Assembly (NCBI GenBank): GCA_003290165.1
Contig: QNQO01002076.1
Location: 92,258 to 156,257 of the forward strand
Source: Berberis thunbergii
Lineage: Eukaryota > Streptophyta > Magnoliopsida > Ranunculales > Berberidaceae
DNA length: 64,000 bases
Direction: 5' to 3'
Below, in pieces: positions 22,401 through 33,202 of the stretch (its first letter is position 1; each line of letters opens with the position of its first letter). The notes beneath the pieces were generated by a model. It made no database searches, was not told the DNA's origin, and saw only the letters and a list, made by a program, of their open reading frames with translations. The translations under genes and the position numbers were made by a program.

Positions 22401-23378
22401 AAGCAAAATCAGTTTTAACCAAGCACTAAGATTAGTCTAACTCTAAAATATATTTGAAAGCATCACGTTTTTAAATATCAAAACCAAACTGAAGGATGCA
22501 ATCCACCAAGTTATCAATATCAAGTACATCTAGCTTGTCAAGAAGAGCCAAGACTTGCACGGCACTCAGGGTATATAAGAGGTGGGGATCATGTCCAATA
22601 TTGCCTCCAAAGCCACCTACAAAATCAGAAGGTCATAGCAAATATTACATTCTCAAGATCTATAAGCACCATAGATTATCATAGCAAATATTAGTTAAAC
22701 TTATTATGCTAGCATAGGCAACATTTTAATTAAAGATTTCTAGAAACTTGATTGAATTATTAGTATCATTAAAGTCATGACATGGAATAAGTCATCTAAC
22801 TCCCATGGAATCCATGGGGGGATTTGAGTTCCCCTGAAATACGAGAATCCAATTCTTTAGGGGGGTAAAGAATTGGGATTTTCATGTTTTATGAGACTTT
22901 GGGAGTTCAATTCTCACATTTGATCAAAACGTGGAATCGATGATAAGTGGTGCACCACATTTTGATCAAATTAGCTTAAACAAAAGTGGTCCCCCCATGG
23001 ATTCCATGGAATTGAAGTCCATACAACCAAATGCACTCTTAAAGAAGCATATTTGATATAGTAACGTCACTAACCCGATTCATGTTGGCACTTCATGACC
23101 CATGAAACAACTTCATCTTGATTAACAGCTCCAAGCTTTCCCAAAAGATCGAGAGTTGTTAAACCCCAGTACGCACCATTCATCCTTATGTGTTCCATCA
23201 ACACTGATTCAAAGTCATCCTTTTTCTGAAGACAAATAACAAAACGTGATATTTTTGTCCACGAGGACTGACTAACCCCAAAACTGAAGTACTGAAGTCG
23301 AAATTTTCTTACCCTTTCGACCGACAAAATGTATTGTACATGTTTCTCCATTTCCAGCTCCCCCGATTTCAGATCCAT
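19489..23378 (-). CDS. RGTB: Rab geranylgeranyl transferase beta subunit (RabGGTase type II beta)
   Basis: Nine coding exons on the minus strand: 23378-23313, 23225-23075, 22616-22489, 22347-22298, 22219-22071, 20286-20153, 20006-19908, 19779-19704 and 19595-19489. They sum to 960 nt, 319 residues plus stop, the usual family size. The product would pair with the alpha subunit and REP to put geranylgeranyl groups on Rab GTPase C-terminal cysteines in the cytosol. The prenyltransferase beta repeats are clear: [70 protein letters not shown] and [19 protein letters not shown]. The zinc ligands are visible: Asp and Cys in LPDVCYSWW and His in HTYFGVAG. All junctions have AG acceptors and GT donors except exon 3, which ends CTTCAG followed by TTTGG where GT is expected. 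The start ATG at 23378 opens exon 1 after a 5' untranslated exon. Probably the one live gene here, unless that junction kills it. Confidence 0.85.
22778..23040. repeat. Tourist-like MITE relic in RGTB intron 2
   Basis: The ends read catggaatccatggggg and ccccatggattccatgg toward tacaaccaaatgcactct, an inverted pair related to the intact MITE at 63586-63912. It is degenerate. It lies wholly in the intron between RGTB coding exons 2 and 3 and leaves the splice sites untouched. Confidence 0.65.
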
Positions 23379-23855
23379 CTAATAAAAAAATTACACACAG
23401 TGACCCAGATAGTATTCGAAAATACTCCCTTGGGAAACATATGATGAACATAGACTGTTTCCATTGCAATGACTGCAATGCAGATCTTTGCTTGCACAAT
23501 AGACTAAAAGTAGTTGAAGAAACTTTAGCCAATGATCACAGCCAAACAACAGAGAAAACCCAAGTTCATCAAAACTTCAATGGATCAAAAAAGTTACGAG
23601 AAACCCATATCAGAATCTATTGGTTGGAAAAGAAAAAAAAAGTTTTTTTTTAAACTTAAACCAAAATTAAGCATACCCAATGGAAGAAACTAATCAGAGA
23701 AACCTAAACCTATGTCAAAAAAATCAAATCAAAGAATCTCAAACTTGCATATCAATTTTAGAACTAAATTCATTATTCTGAAATGAAATTCCAATTGTGG
23801 GTATTTGAAATTATCCAAGAAAAGAGATAAAGAAACATGTTTAGTTAAAGCAGTA

Positions 23856-23945
23856 CCTCGTTGCACGATCTGCAGACCACAAAATTCAGAATTCAAGAAG
23901 AAATGTCGCTCAAGGTCTCTGAGGAGGACGGGACAAAGTGATGAG
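23856..23945 (-). other. Probable 5' untranslated exon of RGTB
   Basis: On the minus strand the sequence ending gcaacgag is followed by a good donor gtactg at 23855, about 480 bases upstream of the acceptor ttttattag just before the ATG at 23378. The flank above 23945 is GC-richer and promoter-like. The 5' limit is a guess. Confidence 0.45.
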
Positions 23946-24735
23946 ACGAGAGGCGGCCCCTTATTTTAGCACCCATTACTTTTAGCAGAGCAGCCACACC
24001 ACAGGCGTATTGGCGTCAATGGCCAAGGGTTTGACTTTCCAAAGTCCGGCCCCTCGTTAAAACCTTGCAAAAATAAAAATCGTATGGGATTAAACATGTG
24101 AGAAGGAATATATATATATTATCTATATTACAATTCAGAGTGATGTTTTACTATTTATCGTTGACTGAGATAAAGTCAAATCGAAAGAACTAGAGATAAA
24201 AAATGGTTAAGATTAAAAGTTGGGAAATGTATTGAATTTGATGGTTGAAATTCATTTCTCATGATAACATTTGTAAATATAAAATATGTAAAAGGGAAAA
24301 AATAATGAAAAACTTTAAAAAAAAAGTTGGTGGAATGTACATGTGACCGAGAGAGAAAATATTGTGTTTTGCTTTTAGCAAAATAAAAATTATCATAACT
24401 ATCTACATCGTTATCTAATTTTGGTAAAGTTAATATCGTTGAAATGCATTTTTTAATTTTTTTTAACAAAATCAATGATAAACACGAGCGCTAAAATTTT
24501 AAAAATATATATTCTATAATTAAAAACATATAAAGTATTTTACGTTTTTAATATTTTCAAAGCAATGAGACATGCTGATCATACCAGTAAAAATGAGTCG
24601 GGTATCTTAACGCACATTTAAACATAAACTCTAAACTTCATATTTTGGTGAATTCAAATATTGGGGGAGAACTCATTCTCATCGTTTAATTTTGTTCCCA
24701 ACTGATTCAAATTTAACTGAATCTAACTCTAAAAT

Positions 24736-24841
<106 letters not shown>

Positions 24842-25035
24842 TTAAAATAAGTTTACACTTTAATATTGATTCAAGGCGGAGGTGTTAAGTACAAAATATT
24901 TAGCAAAAATAAAATTATATGGAGTGTCAACGGCACGAGGCATACTCTAGTATATTACAATTCAGAGTGGTGTTTTTCATTGATTGAATTTGAGGGTTGA
25001 GATTCATTTTCTATGATGACATATGATAAATGACT

Positions 25036-25330
25036 TTTGTCTCTCTTATAATTTTAATTTGATATTGGTCCATTACCTTTTGTTGACCATCCAGTCAACC
25101 GTTATCTTATGCATATGAAATTTACAAGTTGTGAAAAAAAAAACATAGATTACCCTTGTTTGAGAGAGGGTTGTCCATGTTGGATTAGTTTTTCTATTCT
25201 TCTCCTTCAAATTAAAACAAGTTTTTTTTTCACATCATGTGACAGTCACATGCATAAGATAACAGTGGACTGGATGGTCGACTAACGGCAGGAGACCAAG
25301 CTCAAATTAAATTTAAAAGAGACTAAAATT
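25036..25330. repeat. Foldback MITE, about 295 bp
   Basis: The left side (gtctctcttataattttaat, then ccatccagtcaaccgttatc) is the imperfect reverse complement of the right side (gataacagtggactggatgg, then aaatttaaaagagac). Arms are about 110 bp. The family was not assigned; the gtctctt ends resemble Mutator-type MITEs. Confidence 0.65.
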
Positions 25331-25849
25331 ATTTACCTATTAATACAAGAGACCAACATTAAATTAACCCTTTATTTTTTTGTTTGTTTGTAAGAAATAC
25401 TTACGTAGAAACGAGAGTTCACAAACTAAAGAATTAGTGTTTGCTTTGCTTTTTTTTTTCTACTGCCAAACAAGAAAGCTTTTATTAAGATGAAGGAAGA
25501 AAGATAGACACTCGCTACAACAACAACAAGGACATCAATCACATAACAAAGAATTCAACGAAACCATGAAAGTGTCGAAGTATAACTCAGGGTTGATAGC
25601 ATTGATTAGAGTACTAACTCAGGGTTGTTAATTTTAACAGGATATGACAGTAACAGGGACCCAAACAACATCAAGCACAGTATAGTGGGCAATTACAGAG
25701 TCGATCAATCAACCAAAGCTAATGAGAAAGGTCAAACATGAACTCAAGCAAGTTGTGGAGATGAACAACATGGTTAAAGAGTACAATTTGTCAAAATTAC
25801 GTTGGTGGTGAAAGAAGTACATCGTCTACACCCTTCAGGTCCTCTTTTA

Positions 25850-26145
25850 CACTACATCCAATTGACATTTTTGTAACAACTCTCAAAACAGTAACACTTT
25901 TGAGTTATAACAATCTACAGAGCAATTTTAAATATTCTAAAAACAATAATTGTATAATCATGAATAGTATGGTACTACAAGTAATACTATTCATGGTGAT
26001 ATAATTTATTATATCAGTTTTTTTGTGTAATTGTTTTTCATTTTTGTTATTAAATTTAATTTTGACTTAGAATTGTTTGTTGAATTGTAACAGCTCAACA
26101 ATGTTACTATTTTTAAAGTTGTTACAACTATGCCAAGGTGTAGTG
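25850..26145. mobile_element. Short CACTA-type MITE, 296 bp
   Basis: It starts cactacatccaatt at 25850 and ends aaggtgtagtg at 26145, flanked by a perfect 3-bp duplication tta (25847-25849 and 26146-26148). The arms match over about 60 bases, including gtaacaact and the agtaaca block. The centre has a further palindrome around 25960-25995 (tgaatagta and tactattca). Confidence 0.75.
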
Positions 26146-26595
26146 TTAATCCTTCGATGTGCAAGAGAGTCATGCATCATAGGAGAAATACTCTATTTAT
26201 CAGAGGCTTTTGGAATAGAATTGATTAAGAAAACACCCATCGTTATCATTCCCACGCCTAGATTGTTGGATCCAGAGTGGTATGCCTAATGATGCATTAT
26301 CTTTCCTAGTTGTTTTGTGCTATGAACAACCAACTGAACAGGGAGACTAATAAGGCAGGTGATCTTCTAGCCTAATTTATATATATATAGAGAGAGTTTG
26401 TGGAGGTCATGCCTAGTTCATTTACTGAAAGATTATCAACAGTGATAAAATATATGGTAAGGTGTAAACAATTCATAGGCAAAACTCCTTATTGGAAGGA
26501 ATACTCCGATCAAAGCCACAACGAAATTATCCAACTAAAAGACATTGGGTCTGCAAAATCCAATAATAGCAGCAGTTTTTAAACATTAATACATG

Positions 26596-28193
26596 CTATT
26601 TCAGAGGAATAGGTTCAACCAGCAACGACATAAGATTGTCTAGTAGTAGTCTGGGACTGCCATGTCCATCTCCATATTTGTAAACGTGTTGAGTTGTTCT
26701 AGGGGCATTCACAACAAAAAACTGAAAATTTGGATAATGAACAAACAGATCCTTGTTCAACTTCTTCCACGTTTCACTTATTAGTTGCTTTATCTGTTCT
26801 CGAGCAACTTCTTCAGCCACGCCAGCTTCATGCATGTAGCATTGGATTGATTTGGGAACATCACCTCTTTTTAGTTCAACCTATTGAACAAGCAATGTTA
26901 ACAAGTTATTCGCTTAACAAAATCTGTATCGTAATTTCTTATATTGGATTTAAATACTATTGTACGTACACTTGAATTTCCTAAATCATTAGCAAGTCGA
27001 CAAATCAGAGATGGAGAGTGTACGATACTTGGAAGCAATGATGACATAGAAACTTAATCATAATATAAGGTGAGTCACCAAGTTAATTAACACGACAAAT
27101 TTTATCATTGGATAGCCTGACGAGTTGAGTTTTGGATCTTGTAATCACTCTACCTTGTTAAATTGACAAGTTCACTTTGATGTACAGCTTGAACAATGTT
27201 AAAATCCAGCCTTGATAGTTCAAGTAGAAAAGGGTTCATATTCTCTTCACTTTCATATATGTCAATGTACCACCTGGTTTCCACCCTTTGATACCTCCAA
27301 TGCAAGGGAACCTCCAAAGAATGAGTAATCTTTACTGCAAGGGTTGTGGTATTTGTATCAGTTTCCTTCACATAGGTCTTTAGGTATTCAGTTGTATATC
27401 GTTTGGCTTCATCCAATATGTTTTCAACTTCGAAACCAAGATAAGAAGCTTCATACAAATACAGAAGTCCTTTCACATTCCCTCTAAAATTGCCTGCTTC
27501 ATCCTTAAACCTGTTAAATACATCCGTCTCCAACATACATATAAACATGATAATCAGAATGCGTGTTAGTAAGTAGATCAATAGAGGATGGGTTTGCTGG
27601 TTAGTTAAAAGCTTATATATAACCTGCAGAAACATCATAGCCATGTTGTCTAAGGAGCCTAAATTGGAGAGTCGTAGCATACAGGTCATTGTCTCCTAAG
27701 AATTGATCAGTATTAGCACTTGTAAACACATCCTCAATTGTTCTCTTAATTTCTCTTTCAAAATGATACCCAACTCCTAGCCGTTGGATGGCATCGACCA
27801 ACTCAAGCTTACTGGAAAGCTCGATGGACTCATCTTCGAAGGAATGCCTCACACCGGCCTTCAAATCCTCTGCGTGATTCTTGTATTTGTCTTCCTGCAA
27901 AATGATGAGACTAATTAGTTAATAAAGTTGACATAGTGAGAAAAATACTAAGAAGTTGTTTGTTATATATGTACGATGTAATCACTCTTCAATAAAACCA
28001 TAGATTCATAGTTCCACATATTAGGTTTATAATTTGCGGTTCTTCGACTGGAACTTGTAACGTTACATGCAACAATTACATTTTTTTGTTTGGATTCGAG
28101 GGAAGACCCATGTGGTGGTAGTACATACTTGAAAGGCAAGTACGTTGGAGATCTAATTAGGAAGGATGAAGATATGAATGGAGAAACAGCCAT
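26596..28193 (-). pseudogene. Terpene synthase pseudogene TPS-2, catalytic exons deleted
   Basis: On the minus strand: exon 1 28193-27975 (plastid-type transit peptide of about 50 residues, then RRTANYKPNMW, a full RRX8W motif of TPS-b enzymes); exon 2 27894-27624; exon 3 27523-27154; a stub of exon 6 at about 27035-26971 (LICRLANDLGNSS); and exon 7 26880-26596, ending VEPIPLK. Exons 4 and 5 and most of exon 6 are missing, which removes the DDxxD metal site, so no activity is possible. The exon 3 acceptor reads gagacgg where TPS-3 has gagacag, so AG is lost. It is divergent in orientation to TPS-1 and TPS-3. RRX8W plus transit peptide suggests the ancestor was a plastid monoterpene synthase. 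Confidence 0.92.
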
Positions 28194-28271
28194 TGTTGTA
28201 TGGTACATCCAGTTACTCATGAGATTGCTATTTATAGTAAGCTTGTCAAGATTAAGCATCTTAGGTTCAGG

Positions 28272-29137
28272 CATTGTTTTAAAAAGTGATAGGCGGTGGG
28301 TGGGCGGTGGGTGGGTGTCTAGTGCCCAGGGGGCTAGGCGGTTTTAGGTAGGGCTGAAAACTGAACTATCGGTTCGGTTTTTCACCTAAACCGTGAACCG
28401 AACTGACCTAAATCGGTTTTAAAATTTTCAAACCGAAACCGAACCGACCATTAACAGAACTGATCCGAAACCGAACCAATTCTAATTTATGCAAACCGTG
28501 ATCGAACCGAACCGACTAAAATCGAACCAAAACCGAAATAAAATTGAACCGACCGTCTATTTTAAACATATTATATTATTTTTATATAAAATATATATTA
28601 TTTATTATATATATTCGATCGGTTCGGTTTGGTCGGTTACAATCACATAGAAACCGAAAACCGAACCGACCACTTCGGTTTTGAATTTTTTAAAATCGAA
28701 ACTGATCCGAACCGAATTTAAACCGAACCGTTCGGATCGGTTTAGTCGGCTTTGATCGGTTTTTTGTTCAGTCCTAGTTTTAGGTTTTGTATTATAACTT
28801 TAATAATTTACAAAAGTTAAGAATAACACCTTATCAATTACATCCAATTTAATGCCAAGATACATATGCAAAATTTAAAAACATGAAAAATTAATAATCA
28901 TGAACAAATTTTATTAAAACTCAAATGACTGAAGTTGGTTATGATGGGTATTTTATACAAAGTTGAATTTGTGGACAAATATCCAAACCTACTCTTTTAT
29001 TTTTTTTCAAATTGCATGAATGACCTCAGTAATGTTTGATAAAATCTACATTACTAAAGGTACCGGTAGACCGCCGAAACTCCACCCAACCATTAATCTC
29101 GGCATTTCTCTGACGCCTAAGCCGTTTTTTAGAACAT
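28272..29137. mobile_element. hAT-type element, copy 1, interrupted
   Basis: It starts cattgttttaaaaagtgataggcgg and ends gccgttttttagaacattg, an inverted pair shared with the copies at 53607-54034 and 54755-55311. The flanks ggttcagg and agttcaag match at six of eight positions, as an old 8-bp target duplication. It is split by the nested element at 28349-28776 and lies about 80 bases upstream of the TPS-2 start. Confidence 0.6.
28349..28776. mobile_element. Nested hAT-type MITE, 428 bp, cggttcggtt-rich
   Basis: It begins tagggctgaaaac and ends gttcagtccta, with a perfect 8-bp duplication gttttagg (28341-28348 and 28777-28784). The interior is made of ggttcggttt and aaccgaaccga motifs in both orientations. 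Relatives lie at 45033-45320 and probably 41822-42023. Confidence 0.8.
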
Positions 29138-29420
29138 TGAGTTCAAGTTGTACATTTTTTTTTCTTTCTATAATTAGATTTCACTTTGCATATACTTTAT
29201 ATCAAGAGACTTTTTTTTTCCAATAACAGTTAAAGAAACATAATTAATCAAAAATTATTTAAATCTTTTTTAATAAGGCCAACAAAGATTGAATAAGCAA
29301 TGCATAGTGACAGAATATACACTCTTGACATTATGCTTTTGGAAACTCCATTATATTTATAGTCGTATTTGACAGCAAGGAAAGAGCTTAAGAAAATCAC
29401 TTTCCCAAGGAAAGAGTTTG
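29138..29420. repeat. Flank shared with 54035-54280
   Basis: Starting agttcaagttgtaca, this stretch recurs with small changes after copy 2 of the hAT-type element, including ttgacattatgcttttgg. It contains no gene. The stretch 29421-30040 likewise shows no gene; it holds a short GC-rich hairpin at 29617-29658 (ctagggggcgagg against cctcgcccccctag). Confidence 0.65.
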
Positions 29421-30039
29421 ACTGCCCGAGGTGATGAGCAAGACCACTTTCCCAAAAAAAATTGAATTTCAGCAGACGTGATTGCACTATGGTCGAGATG
29501 TACTACACTAGCTAATGAAGATCATCTTCCTTCTCAAGATATTTGACAGCTTGCTGAATATGAGTACTAAGAATCCCAAGTACATAATACGCAAACTATG
29601 TTTTTTCCCCACTAATTCTAGGGGGCGAGGGATGGGTCTCTTTCCTCGCCCCCCTAGAAATGCTCATTTTTTCCCAATAATGATCTAATATCGATAAAGA
29701 TTTTGTAACAGTCATTATCAGGGGAAAGACTCTAGAAAACTAAAGTTCTAAAAATCGCTAGGCGGTAGGTGAACGACAAGTAGGTGAATAGCGCTGATTC
29801 GGCCAGCCTCTTGACAATAGTCCTTGTCGAAGACGATCCAGCTTGTGTAGAGCGGTTTTCGAAAAGTTTTTCACTGGAATTTGGCATCGTTGGAGTTTTC
29901 GCTGGTAAGTAATTTTTCAGTCATGTGCCAGATTGTTTCTTTTTCCTTTTCCGATGAGTCCGAACAGTTTGCTCACTGTTGAGAATACTTTTGCAATTTT
30001 GGAGTACTTGGAGTAGTTTTGTTGGAGCTCGTGCTTTCC

Positions 30040-30682
30040 TTTGCGGGGACTGTTGGAGCCCGAGTCTGATTTGGGGAATTTCTAGAGTTGCTAGTCGTTG
30101 TTTTGCAAGACTAGCACTTCGTCGTATTAGAATTGGGTTCCAAAAACCCATTCCGCTCAAGTGAGTGAAAAAGTGATTTTACAATTTTGATATAATGGTA
30201 TTTTATGGTAAAATAAATACTTTTAAGTATTGATGAGTGGGTGTCATCTTATAGAAAATGGGCAAAGAAAGTCCTTTCGGTTTTGCAAAATGAATAATTT
30301 CGTCTTGGTATTATGAGTTCTATGTACGAATGGCAATGAGTGGTAAACTTAAGTTATGGATTTTTGCTTACATAGTAATATTTAAAAATGGTGTGTTGTA
30401 ATGCCAGTGAATGACAATTTACATAGTCCGTGAATGTTGAAATTGTAACATAGACATGATTTATTGCTTTGCTCTGTTGAAAGTGATTGCATAATTGAGC
30501 ATCCATGGCATGTAATGATACATCAAAATATATAGACCAATCATCACGGCCGTACACGTGGAATAGAGACACATCATGAGAATGTAGCATTCAATCTATT
30601 GGGCCATCTCATAAAGCCCAAGAAAAGTAGAGTCAGCTACAGATGCCCAAATAAGGCCCGCCATCGGGAAGGCATAAATAAG
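30040..30682. repeat. Dispersed repeat, copy of 49172-49803
   Basis: From ttggagcccgagtctgattt to aaggcataaataagg the sequence is about 95% alike to 49172-49803 in the same orientation. No coding content was recognised. A further mosaic unit follows directly at 30683. Confidence 0.85.
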
Positions 30683-31144
30683 GACTGATTTTGCAGGTGT
30701 GGGGCTGTGATTTTGCTGCAGTAGCAAAAAAAATGTAAATTTTTTTTATTATATTAATTTGCAACGGTTTCAAACCCTCGCAACAAACCAGATTTCTTTT
30801 TTTTTTTGAATTTTGTTTTGACTGGCCACGGCTTAAAATCGTGGTACTTCATGCTTGCCACGGCTTAAAACCGTGGCCATCACTTGCCACGACTTAAAAC
30901 CGTGCCCATCAATTGCCACGACTTAAAACCGTGGCCATCATGTTTGCAATGGCTTAAAACCGTGGCTAAATGCAGAAAATCATCAAGCATCCTCGAACAT
31001 AAAACCGTTGCTAATAAGTGTTGCCACGGTTTATAGCCGTCAAAGGTGATTTGGCGACGCCTCAAATGGCCAGGCCTCTAAGCCCTGGCAATAGCTTACC
31101 CCCATGGTCCCAAACCGTTGCGGATGGGTATTTTTGGTGTAGTG
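30683..31144. mobile_element. CACTA terminal relic with palindromic subterminal repeats
   Basis: It ends tatttttggtgtagtg at 31144, a CACTA 3' terminus. Between 30830 and 31045 are seven or so units of ttgccacggcttaaaaccgtgg or close variants, each a small palindrome (ccacgg and ccgtgg). The matching cacta start is not present, so this is one end only. A second copy lies at about 40482-40917. Confidence 0.65.
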
Positions 31145-32735
31145 TTGTGGGCTTGGGGAGGTGGGTTTGTGATCATAAGGTCGCCTATCGATGTGATATG
31201 GTCGAGGTGATGGCTTAAATCGCGCCCTGATTTTCGTGGTGGATTGGTAATTGCTCCATAGCTTTTGTTTGATTGCTGCGAAGATGGTTATAGCACAAAA
31301 CGGGAGCGGAGAACTTGGTCTCAAGATCCACATTCCTTGACAATTTGTGTACACATACGTGTTTTCAATTGCATGGTGAAATGAGATGGTAGTCATTCAT
31401 GCGAATAGTTCTCGTAGTGTTGCTGAATTGTTCTTCGCCATTTTTCACAATGATTAACTTCATGCTTTACACTTCCACAAATAGAAACAGATCATCAGGA
31501 ATCCTTCGTAACGAACAATAATTTCAATATATTTACCTTTCTTAAAAGAACTCTTGATTACATCCTGAGATCTGATCAAAGATCTGAGACCAGATCTGAG
31601 AGGCGACGGTCGATCTCGTTCAATCTGAGAAGATCTGAGAGGCGTTGGGTCGTCTGAACAATCTCATATCCGATCAAAGATCTGAGATCAGATCTGGTCG
31701 CAGAAGAGAACTGAAACAAACCTATTGCCATCATCTTCATCAGATCTTGATTTTCATCTGGTCGCAGAAGACGGGTTTGGCGGGGGTGGCGGTGGCTTTC
31801 TCACTGAAGTGGAGAAGATGGGGTGGCGGTGGAGGAGACGAGTTGGCGGTTACTTTCTAACTGAAGTGGCGGGGGGTGGAGGAGACAGGGGTGGCGCGGG
31901 CTTTCTCACTGAAGTGGCGGGGGGTGAAGAAATGAGGGAGAAAGGAAGACGGGGGTGGAGGAGAAGGGGTTGGAGGTGGCTCTCTCACTGAAGATGAAGA
32001 GAAGAAATGAGGGAGAAAGGAAGAAAAATGATTACATTAGAACCCATAATCTCTCCTAATTGTTCCAAATCATATTTTCATTAGAACCCAGAAATGCTAA
32101 CTATGATTGTGGGTGTTGAATGGAGGTGAAGCAAGTGTAGGATGTACTTAGGAGATGATTACATTTGTAAGTGAAGAGGATGGAGTTTAAAAATAAAAAT
32201 TATGCAAACCTTGAGAGTAGCAATTTTCACCAGGTGTGCTACCCTCCCAGGCTTTATGCAATGCACGGACCATTCGTACTAGGAAAACCCTTAATATGCA
32301 TAGAAAACATCTACTAGGAAAACCCTTAATATGTATAGAAAACATTTACTGGTGGATGACTTGAGGTAACCAACCTTTTTATTGTGATTGATTAAATGAT
32401 TTAGCTTTGAGGTCAGGTCAGGCTTCGACACGACACGGTTTACTAGTCTATCAAAGAAAACAACTAAATGCTTGTTTGTGTTGAGTTTAAGAAAAAAGTA
32501 CGCTAAGGCTATTTGCTCTCATCTTCTTCTGACTGATTTTCATATCACTCTCTTAATGTATTTTTGCACTAAATTCAGCTTAGAGTCGATTACTTCTGGA
32601 GTTCGAATTCTGATTTCTTACGAATTGTACAGTTTAAGCATAAAAGGTTTGAAATTGGAGCTATTTTTTTGGTCAAGAATGAAACGAGGATATGATTGAT
32701 CTGCTTCAACCTTTGTGGATGACCTCAATTCAGTA
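31145..32735. repeat. Segmental copy of the cap methyltransferase 5' region and upstream mosaic
   Basis: 31145-32030 matches 40918-41787, and 32037-32735 matches 43468-44150, about 95% alike in the same orientation. The second half is the 5' flank and start of exon 1 of the cap methyltransferase pseudogene: it includes atgaaacgaggatatgattg at about 32679 and then breaks off after acctttgtgg. The gtggcggtgg-rich part (31770-31990) makes low-complexity frames that are not genes. Confidence 0.8.
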
Positions 32736-33202
32736 AGCAAACTCAGTAAGTAAAATTTTTGATAGAGATACAAATTGTATTACATTGAGCAAATTCAGTA
32801 AATTTCTGGATCAATTTCTGTCGGTGAGTGTATCAATTTCTAACAGTAAATTTTCTGGATCAATTTCTGACAGTAAATTTCTGAAAATGCTGCAATTCGC
32901 AATATTGCTGCTTCCTTTAGTTCTTCTTGAACTTCATTGTAGAGATTTACATTTGCATATAAAATGCTAGACATGTACATTTATATCTCCTCTACATTTG
33001 CTGTTGAAATTAAAAAAAATTTGTTCTTCTTCCCCATTTATCCAGTTTTCTTCTCAACCTTATGAAATTCAAGTTTTCTCCTTCATTATACATTGTATAG
33101 CTAATGTATTGTTTTATACGATCTTTCACTGATTGCATCTATTTACTTTGTCTTCATGTTACTTTGTAATTGTTGTGTTGTGTTTTTATTATTTTGGTTC
33201 AG

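Noticed and set aside
23272..23532. 86-codon minus-strand frame over RGTB exon 1
   Set aside because: It overlaps RGTB exon 1 in another phase and runs through intron sequence.
28346..28786. Cis-regulatory cluster upstream of TPS-2 (many ggttcggttt motifs)
   Set aside because: Explained by a 428-bp MITE with its own 8-bp target duplication.
30830..31045. CRISPR-like repeat array
   Set aside because: Repeats are palindromic, irregularly spaced, next to a CACTA end and in a plant nuclear context; no cas genes.
31645..31991. Gly/Trp/Arg-rich frames (also at 41486-41944)
   Set aside because: Produced by gtggcggtgg-type low-complexity DNA in the mosaic repeat; not conserved in frame between the two copies.
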